Assembly: GCA_038049695.1 (NCBI GenBank)
Contig: CP142452.1
Coordinates: 37,498,501-37,562,500 of the forward strand
Length of the DNA: 64,000 bases
Source: Cinnamomum chago
Lineage: Eukaryota > Streptophyta > Magnoliopsida > Laurales > Lauraceae
Direction of reading: 5' to 3'
In this document: in pieces, positions 33,755 to 44,102 of the stretch
Numbering within the stretch: the first letter of the stretch is position 1
How the letters are laid out: the number at the start of each line of letters is the position of its first letter
The notes under the pieces: generated by a model
Seen by the model: only the letters and a program-made list of their open reading frames with translations
Databases searched by the model: none
Told to the model about the DNA's origin: nothing
Program-made: the position numbers and the translations under genes

Positions 33755-34546
33755 ATGGCTGGTTTCCCCGTCTTTTCATTCACCATCGGCGTTGGTGCAG
33801 GTCCTGATGCTTGCAAGCCTTATGTGCCAGGGGAGGAATACTGGTCCCCTGGAACTGAGATGATAGGTTACCACGACTCCGAGGATCGAGCGGAATTCTA
33901 TCTTGGGCATGAGTCGTCCATTCCCGCTATTTATGACTGTGTGTTTGAATTTGAAAAGATAATGGATCAACGTCTTGCGGAAGTCAAGCGCGAGACGTAT
34001 GATCTGCTAGTTGCTAAATACAAACGAATTTGCGGGCTATACGGAGACTTGTGTGTCGTTGTGAGGACTGCCCTTGGTAGGTTGCGAGGTTATACTGGGC
34101 TCATGGAGGACTTACCGGGTTTTGTCAACGAGGTGCTTCAGTCCCTCTTATGGAGCTTGATAGACCTCAGAGCAATGCTGGGGGTTTGGGAAGCTACCAA
34201 AACTGCAAGTGAAAGGGCTCCAATCGATGACTTCAATACCCTGCAAAGGCGGATGGATCAGCTGGAGCCCATGACCATGTCTTGCCCCCATGAGGCTGAA
34301 GCGTGCATTCCCAGGCGTTATAGGAAATATTTCGAGATGCAGAACACTACGCTTTCAGCGCTCATTCACCCAGTATATACCGCCCTTCAGGACGACTCTC
34401 GACAGATCCGAGAGATTTGTGATGCCCTTCGTAATCCCCTAAATAATCTCAATGAAATACAAGGGCAGCTCGAGGCTCACATCGCAGAGATGGAGACGCG
34501 GATCGCTCGTTTCCTAGTCTTCAACGGCATGATTCACCCATTCTAA
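33755..34546 (+). CDS. Opposite-strand protein of Tat-2, 263 residues, function unknown
   Basis: An intact frame of 263 codons with a normal ATG, 15 bases after a strong 3' splice site (acceptor ends 33739). It lies antisense to the retroelement between integrase and the 3' LTR. I do not recognise a family. What can be seen: an acidic-aromatic N-terminal part (GAGPDACKPYVPGEEYWSPG; HDSEDRAEFYLGHESSIPAI), then a mostly helical, charged remainder with heptad-like hydrophobic spacing (EFEKIMDQRLAEVKRETYDL; QIREICDALRNPLNNLNEIQ; AHIAEMETRIARFLVFNG) suggesting coiled coil. Four Cys lie in the middle, without zinc-finger spacing. No signal peptide or membrane segment. No in-frame stop, although the surrounding element has lost its replication genes; this fits the youth of the insertion and may or may not mean selection. 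It could be the first coding exon of a longer product. Confidence 0.62.
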   Translation: MAGFPVFSFTIGVGAGPDACKPYVPGEEYWSPGTEMIGYHDSEDRAEFYLGHESSIPAIYDCVFEFEKIMDQRLAEVKRETYDLLVAKYKRICGLYGDLCVVVRTALGRLRGYTGLMEDLPGFVNEVLQSLLWSLIDLRAMLGVWEATKTASERAPIDDFNTLQRRMDQLEPMTMSCPHEAEACIPRRYRKYFEMQNTTLSALIHPVYTALQDDSRQIREICDALRNPLNNLNEIQGQLEAHIAEMETRIARFLVFNGMIHPF

Positions 34547-35340
34547 ATGACTCACCAGGAGTCCCCATTTTAGGCTAGGTTGTGATCAAGAGGTTGGGTC
34601 ATTAGGACCGCTAATAGTAGTCATAAGCCTCAAGTAGGATTTGGAGGCGGAAATGATTACCTCTTCTCGTTTTAGCTTGTGCCTAGGGCAGTTAGTTTAA
34701 TTTGTCACTCCACTGTTAAACAATTCCTATCAGAATTTAATATAAAAACAATATAGATTTTATGATTCCCTTTTCTTTGCTTTTTTTTTTTGTTTTTTTT
34801 TATTTTATTATGCAATGATGCTTTAGTCTTAAATAATGGTGACTTCTCATTGTTGTGATATTATGATGATGAGTTATGAGATTTAATCAGGAATTATTAA
34901 TGTAGGACGAATGGGTAATGACCAATTACTCTTACGAATCTCTTTATGTATTGTAATTGAGTTCATGATTATGGGGGATGTTTAAGTTTCTTAATTAACC
35001 CTTCTCTTTGTGTTCATGACATATTTTTTTTTTTTTTTTAATCAAGGTTCGTCTCTTCAAACTTTTTTATTTTATTATTTTTTTTATTTGATTTAAAGAA
35101 AGATACAGGGCTGTGCTTTTAGGTGTGTCCCCCATAGAGATGGATCCCACCATATGATGGGGCTGGGCCATCCAGCGCCCAGCCTTGGGCGTGCTTTAGG
35201 TCATGGGGTTACCCCCTTTTTCCTCCTTTTGTTTTCATTTCATTCTCTATTTCCCTCTCTTTCTTATCTTTCGTTCTTCACTTTCTTCTTTCTCTTTTGG
35301 GCGTGAGTTCAAGTGGAGACAGAGGAGCTGGGAGCGGAGT
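34547..35340. other. Non-coding interval downstream of the 263-codon gene
   Basis: Probable 3' UTR and spacer of the opposite-strand gene. T-rich, with runs at 34781-34800 and 35026-35040. A CT-rich block at 35215-35310 (Y-patch-like) could be a second promoter region for the downstream small exons. A partial palindrome word CTTGGGCGTGC lies near 35184. Confidence 0.4.
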
Positions 35341-35576
35341 GGATAGAGGAGCGGTGCGAGGGAGGTGCAGCGCAGGCTTGCTGGCGCTCAGGTAGGTGGA
35401 CCGTCCCTTCCCTTTTCTATTCTTTCCTTCCTTTTTTTTTTTTTTTTTTGTTTGAATGCTGTTGCTGCCATTTCAGGTGAAGGACGAGTGGGCTAAGGAG
35501 GAGTAGGAAAGAGAGAAGAAAGGAGAGGAGAGGTCAGGTATGTATATCATTCATCTCTATTTCCATTTCCATTCTC

Positions 35577-35608
<32 letters not shown>

Positions 35609-35880
35609 GAACCTGTTGCTGTTGCTGCAGGTGTAGAACGGTTGGAGGAAGAGGAAAGAAAACAGAGAGAAGAAGGAGAGGAAAGAGGAAGGGAGGAGAG
35701 GAGTCAGGTATGCGTGCTCTATTCCTTTCCCCTGTTCTTTTTTTTTTTTTTTTTTGTTTGTTCATCTTTCCCTCCCCTTTTCGTTTTGAATCTATTGTTG
35801 TTTGTAGGTGAAGGAAGAGTGGAAATAGCAGTGGAGAAGGAGCAACGCGGGGTCTAGAGCATCCAGGTGTGTGGGTCCCG
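35341..35880 (+). repeat. Amplified mini-exon/mini-intron cassettes
   Basis: Three similar units, each a purine-rich block of 61, 77 or 59 bp bounded by CAG or TAG at the left and TCAG/CCAG then GT at the right, separated by T-run-containing blocks of 85, 93 and 100 bp that start GTAGGT, GTATGT or GTATGC and end TTTCAG, GCTGCAG or TTTGTAG. Predicted introns: 35392-35476, 35538-35630 and 35708-35807. The blocks look like one intron-exon cassette copied in tandem. None of the purine blocks is a good coding exon (TAG stops occur), so they may be leader exons of the small gene at 36827. Confidence 0.6.
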
Positions 35881-36826
35881 CCCCTTCAATCTATTCATTC
35901 TCTTTTCTTCTTTTTTTTGGTTGTGGAATGGGGGCGCCGAGCCTGGTTTTGGTCAAGGGTAGCCAAGAGAATGGTGGCTTAAGATGAGGAGAAATACCAG
36001 AGCTGTCTCTGATGTGGGGTTGGCAATCCAGCCCTCATGACTCTAATTTGAAAGATTGCATAGTGAGGAACCTTTGGCAAAATCAGTCTGGGTGGAGAAT
36101 GGGTGTCTACCTGTAATTAGTTAGGACTGATGAGATGATGAGGAGTGGAGTTTGGTGTCACCCATGGAGGCTATTGAGTGCAGTGAGGATAGTTGAATTT
36201 ATCGGACTCTTCTGTTGGCCTTAGATGAAAATGTGGTGAATATGATTTTGGACTCCTGACACAGATTTTGGCCATTGCAGGGGGCAGCTTGGACATTTTT
36301 TTTTTTTTTTTTTATAATTTTCTGTCATTGTTATTCAGGGATTGGCCTAAATTTGTAGAGTGCTTCTTTAGTCTTGTTCCTGATGAGATGATGATGATAT
36401 GTTTTATGCTGGCTTTTATATGTGTGACTGTGTTTAAAGATCTTCAGTTCTTTTATTCCCCCCTCCCTATTGGTTTGTTTGTTTGTTTGCATGGAAGAGT
36501 AAATTTGATGATGGGGGGGTGTAATAACCGTGATGGGACAGTGGACGAAAAAAAACAGGGGGCTGTTTCAACTCAGATGGGGTTCACTTTACTTGTCCTC
36601 ATTATCATTAATTTAGTTTTGGTTCCAGTTTGATTAATTCACTTCAGGATAGGTTGGCCAATGTTTTCTAATTTGATGTCTCTCATGGATTCATTTTGGT
36701 TGTTTCGCACAATCTTTTGTGACATCTTCAAAGTTAAGACTTTCCCTTTTGCTCATTCATTTCTAAATCCATGGTTTCTCCTATATGCTCTCTCTTTTTT
36801 TTTTTTTTTTTTTTGGAATGTGCAGG

Positions 36827-37087
36827 ATGGCTAAGACGAGGCTCGCTGGTCTCAGCTTGGGTGAGGAGAGGGCTCTTATCCAGGATCAGTACAACGAGCG
36901 CATGGATCGCATGGCGCGATGTCACGAGGAGCTGGTTGCTGATTTGCGAAGGCGCCTCGATCGATATCGCCAGAGGGCGGAAGATAGAGGTTATGCGCTT
37001 TCTGACTCGACACGAGCTCCTTCTCAGCGTGCGCCTGGTCCGTCTTCATTTGTTTCATCGGCTCGTCATAATGGAGCTGCTCCATAG
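36827..37087 (+). CDS. Small opposite-strand protein of Tat-2, 86 residues
   Basis: An ATG two bases after a 3' splice site (20-T run, GGAATGTGCAG) opens a frame of 86 codons ending TAG. The protein is highly charged: MAKTRLAGLSLGEERALIQD, then RRRLDRYRQRAEDRG, then a Ser/Pro/Ala tail. The middle could form a helix or coiled coil; the Arg-rich stretch could bind nucleic acid. No family recognised. It may be the last exon of a transcript that begins near 35300 and includes the mini-exon cassettes, or a separate gene. Composition supports a real exon only weakly. Confidence 0.4.
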   Translation: MAKTRLAGLSLGEERALIQDQYNERMDRMARCHEELVADLRRRLDRYRQRAEDRGYALSDSTRAPSQRAPGPSSFVSSARHNGAAP

Positions 37088-39253
37088 GGTTATCGTTCTT
37101 TGATTGATCTCCTAGGGATCCATCCTTTGTGTATTTATGTTATTTCATGTTGTACTTGGCTCATGGCGTGGGCTCGCATGTATTTGATCTGAGATGTATT
37201 ATGTGTATGTATGTACCACGTATGTGTAGTTGATATAATATGTTTTAATGCCTTAGAAGAGCTATGGTTGGTGTGGTTGATTGATGAGGAGCTTTTGTGG
37301 GGGTGTCGGGGAATATACGAAGTGTTTTTCTTCACAGGTAACATGTTTCTTGTATCCGGAAATTTTCCGGGGGCTAAAAAACAAGGGGAGATGCTGCCGA
37401 AATTTTTCTAGAATTTCTCGAAATTCGTGCTCTAAGCATGGATCTCATATGGAAGGCCATCGGTAATCAGAGATAGCCGGTAATGAAACCTATACAATAG
37501 ACCAAATGACTACACTTTTGTACCGGAGCTGTAACATAGACTTAGGGTTCTCACACAATGGGAGTGCCTGGGTGTGTGATGCTTGTGGCCTAGGCAGTTT
37601 TATGTTTTAAGGCATTGACATTGCTAACTATAAATGTAAAGACAGAGTTTCAAGATAACTGCATTTTTTAATAGCACGGCGTGATATCATAGAAAAGGTA
37701 TGGACAATAGGCATTTATAATTAAATTCATCATAAAGCATCATAACAGGCATAATTTATATATCTCAAATTTAAATACCACCACTGTATTCTTTTCAAAT
37801 CATGAGGAGTTGTGCGCAGAATAATGCATGTAAAATAAAAAAATGCCCCAGCTTGTGGGATGTTTTGGATGTGATCGGGGTTGGGTTCCCTGCAAGGTCT
37901 CAAAACAAACTTGTTAGTTTAATATTTTTAGGCCCCCTGCATAGTCTGGCTAAGGTAATATTTTCTTTCTCGGTAAAAATGTCAGGGGACCATTTCGGCA
38001 CTCAAGCTTTGAGAAAAACAAGATTGAATTCATACCTTAGGGGATATGTCTTCCCTGCATCCAACCAAAAGTGATTAGTAGTAAAAGCATGCATGAGGTG
38101 CGTGTGTGTGGGGGCTAGTGAGTGCTCGTGACAATCGTGTATGATGAGGACCCAGATGGGGAGGCCGTGTAAGATAGATAGATGTTAATAAGAATGTATA
38201 TATATAAAAAAAAAATGCCCCAGCATAAGACTAGTGTTCATTTGGGCTGTGGGTGAGGGCGTAAAGGTAGATTAGCTTCTCGATCCATGATTTTCATTCC
38301 GGTGGTAATGTGCTCATCCCTAACTTTCCTTTGGAGGTCGAACCCTCACGGGCCGCCTTTTGTAGCTGCTTAGTCTTTTCGGTTGACCTTTGGAGAGCAC
38401 CTGACTGCCTCCAGGGCTCATTTGTGAGTAATGTGTGTGTGGGGGTTGGTGAGTCACCGTGCTACCTTAGTGTTGTGGTTTTCGACCACCTTCTACTTAG
38501 TTCGCCCGATGAGTACCCATGTCACTCCAGCGAGCCTAATTCTAATAGAATTTTTTTTTTCTTTTTTTTTTTGTGACTGTGCAATGCCTGGGCCCCTTAA
38601 GCTCTCAAATCAACCCATGTAACGAGCATTCAACCAATGACTCCCAAACCAGGTGGTTTTAGGGCACTAGATATGTAAATACCCCTACGGCCTTACTGGC
38701 TTGAGTTGAAAAGGCTACGAACCCAGACTAGTCGAAAAAACTTTTATTCTTTTCAAGACTTCTAACTAAATATTTTTAACATGTGACTATGCAATGTCTA
38801 GGTCTCTTAAGCTTTCTAATTAACCCATGTAACGAGCATTCGGCCAATGACTCCCAAACCAGGTGGCTTTAGGGCACTGAGTATGTAAATACCTCTACGG
38901 GCTTACTGGCTCGGGTCAAAAAGGCTACAAACCCAAACTAGTCACGTTTTTTTTTTTTTTTTTTTTTTTTTTTTTGGGCTCCTAACTAAACAAACTCTTT
39001 TCGTCTCGTTTTTTTTTTTAATAAAAAAAAGGCTTTCATGACACGGGCGATCCCACCTTCAAACTTTACATTGGGTGACTTTAGCCGTGCGAAATTTGTG
39101 TGGGGTAGACTCACCATTTTGTGTGTTTTTAGGTGCTGGTGTGTGTTTGAGTTCCAAGTTTGATCAATGTGCATCTCTTTGGTCCTCCTACGGGATTTCT
39201 TCAACTACGCTAAGGGGCAAGGAGGGTCATACTCCGCGAGAAGTAGGGAAGGG
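37088..39253. other. Non-coding interval of Tat-2 between the opposite-strand genes and integrase
   Basis: Contains the 210-bp tandem duplication at 38572-38990, T runs of about 10-33 bases (longest 38946-38976) and no recognised gene. In sense orientation this is the region right after the integrase stop. Confidence 0.5.
38572..38990. repeat. ~210-bp tandem duplication
   Basis: TGTGACTGTGCAATGCCTGG (38572) recurs as TGTGACTATGCAATGTCTAG (38782). Both copies continue through AACCCATGTAACGAGCATTC, AATGACTCCCAAACCAGGTG and CTTACTGGCT, each ending in a T-rich tract and CTAACTAAA. Confidence 0.88.
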
Positions 39254-40075
39254 TCAAACTGTGTACCTTTTCAGGTACATAGCATTCCATGGATCGGGGA
39301 GCTCTTCCCCTTCTGCATTTACGAGTCTGTATGCATTTCCAGAATATACTTCTTTAATTACATAAGGGCCTTCCCAATTGGGTCGTAACTTACCTCTGGG
39401 ATGCGGAAGCTGGGATGGAGTGATGCGCTTTAGCACGAAATCACCAACTTTGAATCTTCGCTCTTTGACATGCTTGTTATAGGCTCTAGCAATCCGCTTC
39501 CGATACACTTGTGCATGCTCTGCTGCCTTCATTCTTTTCTCATCGAGTAGGTCTAGCTGAAGTAGTAGTGCTTCTCTCCTCTGGTCTTCTGTTATATCTT
39601 CATTTAACTGGACACGCAGTGACGGGTGAAGGACCTCGAGTGGAAGGACTGCTTCCGTTCCGTAAGTTAAAGAGTATGGGGTTTCTCCTGTAGGAGTTCT
39701 TATAGAAGTCCGATACGCCCACAACGCTTCAACCAAACGGTCTGGCCAATCACTACCTTTGGCGGTTTGCACAGTCTTCTTGATGATCTTCAGTAAGGTC
39801 TTGTTGGTTGCTTCGGCTTGACCATTGGCTTGGGGATAATATGGGGTTGAATGATGCAGTTCTATATCATATTTTGTGCACAACTCATTCATTTGTTGAG
39901 ATATAAATTGGGGGCCATTGTCTGTTATGAATACCTTAGGGATGCCAAACCTGGCTATTATATTCTTTTTGATGAATTTAACTATAGAGGTAGCCTTAAT
40001 ATTAACATATGCCTCTGCTTCTGCCCATTTAGTGTAATATTCTGTAGCTGTTAATATGAATGCCTTATTTTGTGT
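39254..40075 (-). pseudogene. Tat-2 integrase, C-terminal two thirds (5'-truncated)
   Basis: On the minus strand the frame is open from the deletion junction near 40075 to the stop at 39254. It begins in the integrase core: ATEYYTKWAEAEAYVN, where the first catalytic residue, usually Asp in a D-Y-F-T-K-W context, reads Glu. Then GIPKVFITDNGPQF with the second Asp, then HHSTPYYPQANGQAEATNKT with the third acidic residue, WAYRTSIRTPTGETPYSLTY, and the C-terminal GPYVIKEVYSGNAYRLVNAE segment. The zinc-binding N-terminus and all upstream pol domains are deleted. The remaining frame is free of stops, in keeping with a recent deletion. Confidence 0.9.
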
Positions 40076-40078
40076 GTT

Positions 40079-43000
40079 TTGGGCGCACCTATGGTTGCTC
40101 CTAAGTGTCTGATTTGCGTGTTTTGGTTCTCTATGAGATTCTGTTCGCTTAGGCTTGGAGTTTCAGGTGATCTATGTCAATAAATATACGTGGTTTAAGT
40201 TCGGGAGTTAAAACGCGACCAATGTGCTTTGGGATTGGAACGAGAAGTTGGGCGCACTTATATGTGAGCCCAGGTTTCTGGGGTAACTTGGGCGCACCTG
40301 TGGTTGCTCCCAAGTGTCTGCCTGCTGTGGAGCTACTAGTTCGTTCAATTCTAGGGTGCTTCTAAGTCGGATTTGGTATTCTGGTTGGGGAATGTCTCTA
40401 TTCTCTGTGTGTGGCCAAGTCTTATCGTCTTTAATTAGGTTTTTATTAGGGTCTTAATTAGGGATTGATAGCTAGGGTTTTGTTGTTAGGGTTTGATTAA
40501 TTAGGGGTTTTGGTTTGTTTAGGCCTATTAATCAGAATTTTAATTAAGGTTCGTTAATCAGGGTTTTAATAGGAACTGTTAATCAATTTTAGGGATTTAG
40601 TTAATTAATTCTATGGGTTTTAATTGGATGTTTTAATTAGGTGTCTTGAGTTAATTAAGTGTTTTAGATTAGGAGTTGATCAAATTTGTTGATTCACTTA
40701 GGCACGAATGAAATATCCTAAGATTAACTACTTAATGTCTACTTCTATAATTCTAACACTTCCTTTAACTACTTTCTTTTCTTTTTTTTTTGTTCTCTTC
40801 TCTAATTACTAAGGAGTAAGATGAGAGGAGAAGTATTTTATGATTTTGTGATTTTTTGGTATTTTATGCAATTTACCGTAACCTAAAATGATGATAATTC
40901 GATACTTCGAAGTCTAGAAGTTCAGTAATCAATTGAAATTACCACAAAGATAAAGCAGCAAGCTAAATGGAATGCAAAGATATGAAAATGCGGGCCGGAA
41001 AACGAATTTGGAACTTGGGCGCACACACAGTTGCTCCCAAGTTTCTCTGCACAACTTGGGCTCACACACAGTTGCTCCCAAGTTTGCTGTCTCTTTTAGT
41101 CTTTACCTTTTGGTACTATATTCCGGTATTCCTTCGATTCTCTTAACACTTTTCTCAAATTCGAAGACTTTAATACTAACTTTTATAGAGGTAGGCTCGG
41201 ATCTAAGAACAAGAGTACGCGCGAAACGAGAAATCGGGGCCAAAACCCTATCCAGAAACTTGGGCGCACACACAGTTGCTCCCAAGTTCTTTCCTGCACT
41301 TTTCTTCTTCTTTGTTTCTTTTCTCAACGCTTTTCGCGCGATTTGGGGTGCAATATTATAGATCCAAAGGTTCCAATATCAATATGTATGGAAAACGAGT
41401 TCGGATCTGAGGAATAAATTATGCTTAATATGAAACTCGAAATGGAAACCTAAAGCAGACACTTGGGCGCACAGATAGTTGCGCCCAAGTGTTCTGTTGC
41501 ACTTCTTTTATTTATTTATTATTTATTTTTATTTTTATTTTATTTTACTTAATGAAAATGAAATGGATGCAAAGTCTATCCTAATCACGAGTTCGGGATG
41601 CAAGAAATGATACAGATCTACAGAGTAGGGATGATCCTAGGCATGTTACTAATGATGGATGATTGCTAAGTATTAGATCTACTAAAAAAGACTACTATTA
41701 ATGCAGATCTACAATGCATGCATGATCCTAAGCATATTTCTAAACATTAATGACACTAAATATCAATGGAAGAGAACCTAATCTAGAAATACCGGTTGGA
41801 ATCGTATCTTTCAAGTCCTAAGTCGAAGCTTTCGCGCGGATCCATGGCTTTCAGAAGCTTTCTCCATTGCTGATCTTGAGAACCAGAAAGCTCCTCTCCT
41901 TCTTCTTCCTCCTAGATCTAAAGCTCTCTCTATGGTGACTACTCTCTTTTCCTCTCTCTTCTTCTAATTTTCTATACTTCTTGGTAGCCTCTCTTGTAAA
42001 TGACATAAGAGATCCTTATATAAGGGTTTTTTTCGTGGAGAAGGGGTTAGGGCTGCTGTTTGCATGAGTTTCCAGAGGTTTCACGCAAACCAAGGCAAGT
42101 CTAGGGTTACGGGGAACTCGGGCGCACACATGGGTGCGCCCATGTTGGCTTGGCATGCGCCCATATTGGTTTTGGGGATAAGTGGGCTTTCGGTTCGGTT
42201 TCGGACTGTTTTTGGGTCGAGGTTAGGTTGGGACTACGAAGGATAGGGCAAAACCCACCTAAGAACGTATTCAAGCTCTTTTCTAGGCCAACTGGACACC
42301 TGGGCGCACCTGTGTGTGCACCCAAGCACAGGCTGAAACTTGGGCGCACCTAGGGTGGCGCCCAAGTTGTCTCTAGTGGGGGGTTGTTAGGGCAATCTTC
42401 CGTGGGCCATAACTCTTGGACCGTTGGTCGGAATTTAATGTTCTATATACCGTTGGAAAGCTCTTGAAATGTAGAATCTGTTGGTTCATACCTAATAATG
42501 ATCAGAGGTCGGGAAATGGCAGGGACCTGGGGTTCAGTTGACCTAGGGTTTGGTTTGGGTTGAATTTGGACTAAAACAAAGGGAATTGGACTTGGGCGCA
42601 CCCACAAGCGCACCCATGTTATCTTCTGGATCGAAAGGGCTTGAGGTTTGGTTTCGGATTGAGATTGGGTCAGAACTATGAAGAGTGGAGCGGAACCAAC
42701 TTAAATGTGCATTAAAGTGGGTTCTAGGGTAACCAGATACTTGGGCGCACCTGTGTGGGCGCCCAAGTGTGCCCTTGGAACCTGGGCGCACCTGTATGGG
42801 CGCCCAAGTGGAGCTTGGAACTTGGGCGCACCTATATGGGCGCCCAAGTGTGTCCCTGGTGCGGTGTCATTTGTGTAGTCTTCCGAGGGCCATATCTTTT
42901 AATCCGTTGGTTGGAATTAGACGTTCTATATATCATCGGAAAGCTCTCGGAACGTAGAATCTTGTGGTCTGTAGCTCCTAATATTCAGAGGTAAGGAAAA

Positions 43001-43376
43001 GTAAGGGATACTCGGATCAATGATTCCAACCTCTTAACCCATGTTAATCGCATTGTACTTAGGCAAACCATGTGTAATATCTTTATGAATAACCTGGTTG
43101 TGTTCTACATAGTCTGGAAAGGGTTTGGGAATAGTGTTGTAGTCCATTCCTTGTATGAGTAGTGGGTCGAACTCGAGATCTCAACGCGATTCGGCCTTTT
43201 CTCTCACAATTTCTATGAATTGTCGAACTAAGTCTAAAATTATCAACAAGCATCTTCATCGTCATTAATTAATTTGAATTATGCCATTAACCATTCAGTC
43301 ATGGGTGAAATGGGGGCATCATTATATATGATAAGTGTTTAAGGCTATCATAGGGGGCCAAAATGAGGTGTCTACA
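40079..43376 (-). repeat. 5' LTR of Tat-2, truncated by deletion
   Basis: Matches 28180-31467 of the 3' LTR almost base for base (offset about 11.9 kb). It includes the palindromes at 40248, 40288, 41016, 41055, 41260, 41461, 42119, 42299, 42339 and 42740-42852, and a TATA box at 42016-42025. In sense orientation it lacks its last ~2 kb, and the break runs straight into integrase. Confidence 0.92.
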
Positions 43377-43475
43377 ATATCATTTAAATCTATGATATGA
43401 TTAGTTCCTCACCATGCAGCATAAATTTGAAGCTTAATTGCATTTTCACTTTCTTCTTAGAATAAGGTTTGTTCT
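43377..43475. other. 99-bp strip of older DNA between Tat-2 and Tat-3
   Basis: Begins with the ATATC target duplication of Tat-2 and ends with GTTCT, the target duplication of Tat-3. With Tat-3 removed, this strip would be contiguous with 52760 onward. Confidence 0.75.
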
Positions 43476-44101
43476 TTTGCGGGACATTTTCCTAATACCG
43501 AGATTATCCTAGTTTTGGTAAGAGTACTAGCTAGGCATATCTTGGTTTGGATTTTATCCATCTCAACAATAGTGCTAGAATGCTTCCATACCGAGGTCAC
43601 ACTTGACCTTGGTATCATCTTCAGTTCGGTTCGATTAACCGAGACGGGCACTGACTCTTAGTCAATCGTGACTGTACTCCCATAGAGACTCAATCATGTT
43701 ACAGAACGTGTTGAGTAATGATGACATGCATCGGATAGATATAAAAAGTTATCATTACCCGGTGGCTATGTCTACATCGAGGTAATGTCCGATGGGACTC
43801 TACCTATAAGGTCAACCAGGGTAATGTCCAATGGGCCTATATATACACAATGAGCAAATTCAGAAGAGGTATGCATAAGCATACACATATACACACTCGT
43901 ATTCTAAGCTCTCCCTTCTTCTTCACTGACTCATCCTTTGTTTAGTTGTTGAACTAACTCAGGCATCGGAGTACCTTTGGCTGACTGCAGCCAGGGTCTC
44001 TAACCTTTGTTTCTCCTTCCCTTTTAGGTCTCAGGCATTTGATCTTTCCTAATAAGTTCTAAATTCATATAAACATGTCCGTAAATATTTAGGCACGCAC
44101 A
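43476..44101 (+). repeat. 5' LTR of Tat-3 (626 bp)
   Basis: Starts TTTGCGGGACATTTTCC (the first bases are mutated from TGTGTGGG) and ends AGGCACGCACA. TATA box at 43838-43846. It has only about two of the ~39-bp palindromic subrepeats found three times in the 3' LTR, which accounts for most of the length difference. Confidence 0.92.
43838..43846 (+). promoter_or_regulatory. TATA box of the Tat-3 5' LTR
   Basis: TATATATAC after GGGCC, conserved at 52491-52499 in the 3' LTR. Transcription would start near 43875. Confidence 0.65.
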
Positions 44102-44102
44102 A

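Larger units (their letters stand above)
26202..43376 (-). mobile_element. Large Tat-lineage Ty3/gypsy element with internal deletion (Tat-2)
   Basis: On the minus strand: 5' LTR part (43376 down to 40079), integrase C-terminal half (40075-39254), 7.8 kb with opposite-strand genes, a polypurine tract (31468-31482) and a complete-looking 3' LTR (31467 down to 26202). The sense LTR start is TGTAGACACCTCATTTTGG. The right flank is ATATC (43377-43381). The same five bases occur at 26197-26201, directly before a TG, and are taken as the left target duplication; chance agreement is possible. The two LTR copies differ by only about a dozen substitutions by eye over 3.29 kb, so the insertion is young. 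Gag, protease, RT, RNase H, the PBS and the rest of the 5' LTR are missing. LTRs over 5 kb and genes between pol and the 3' LTR fit the Tat/Ogre group. Confidence 0.75.

Noticed and set aside
35540-35857. A 105-codon frame with Phe runs and Glu/Arg-rich blocks
   Set aside because: The Phe runs are poly-T tracts of predicted introns; the frame crosses several splice-site-like junctions and starts in a repeat cassette.
40174-43265. A second, independent gene set matching that at 28275-31356
   Set aside because: It is the other LTR copy of the same element, not a gene duplication.
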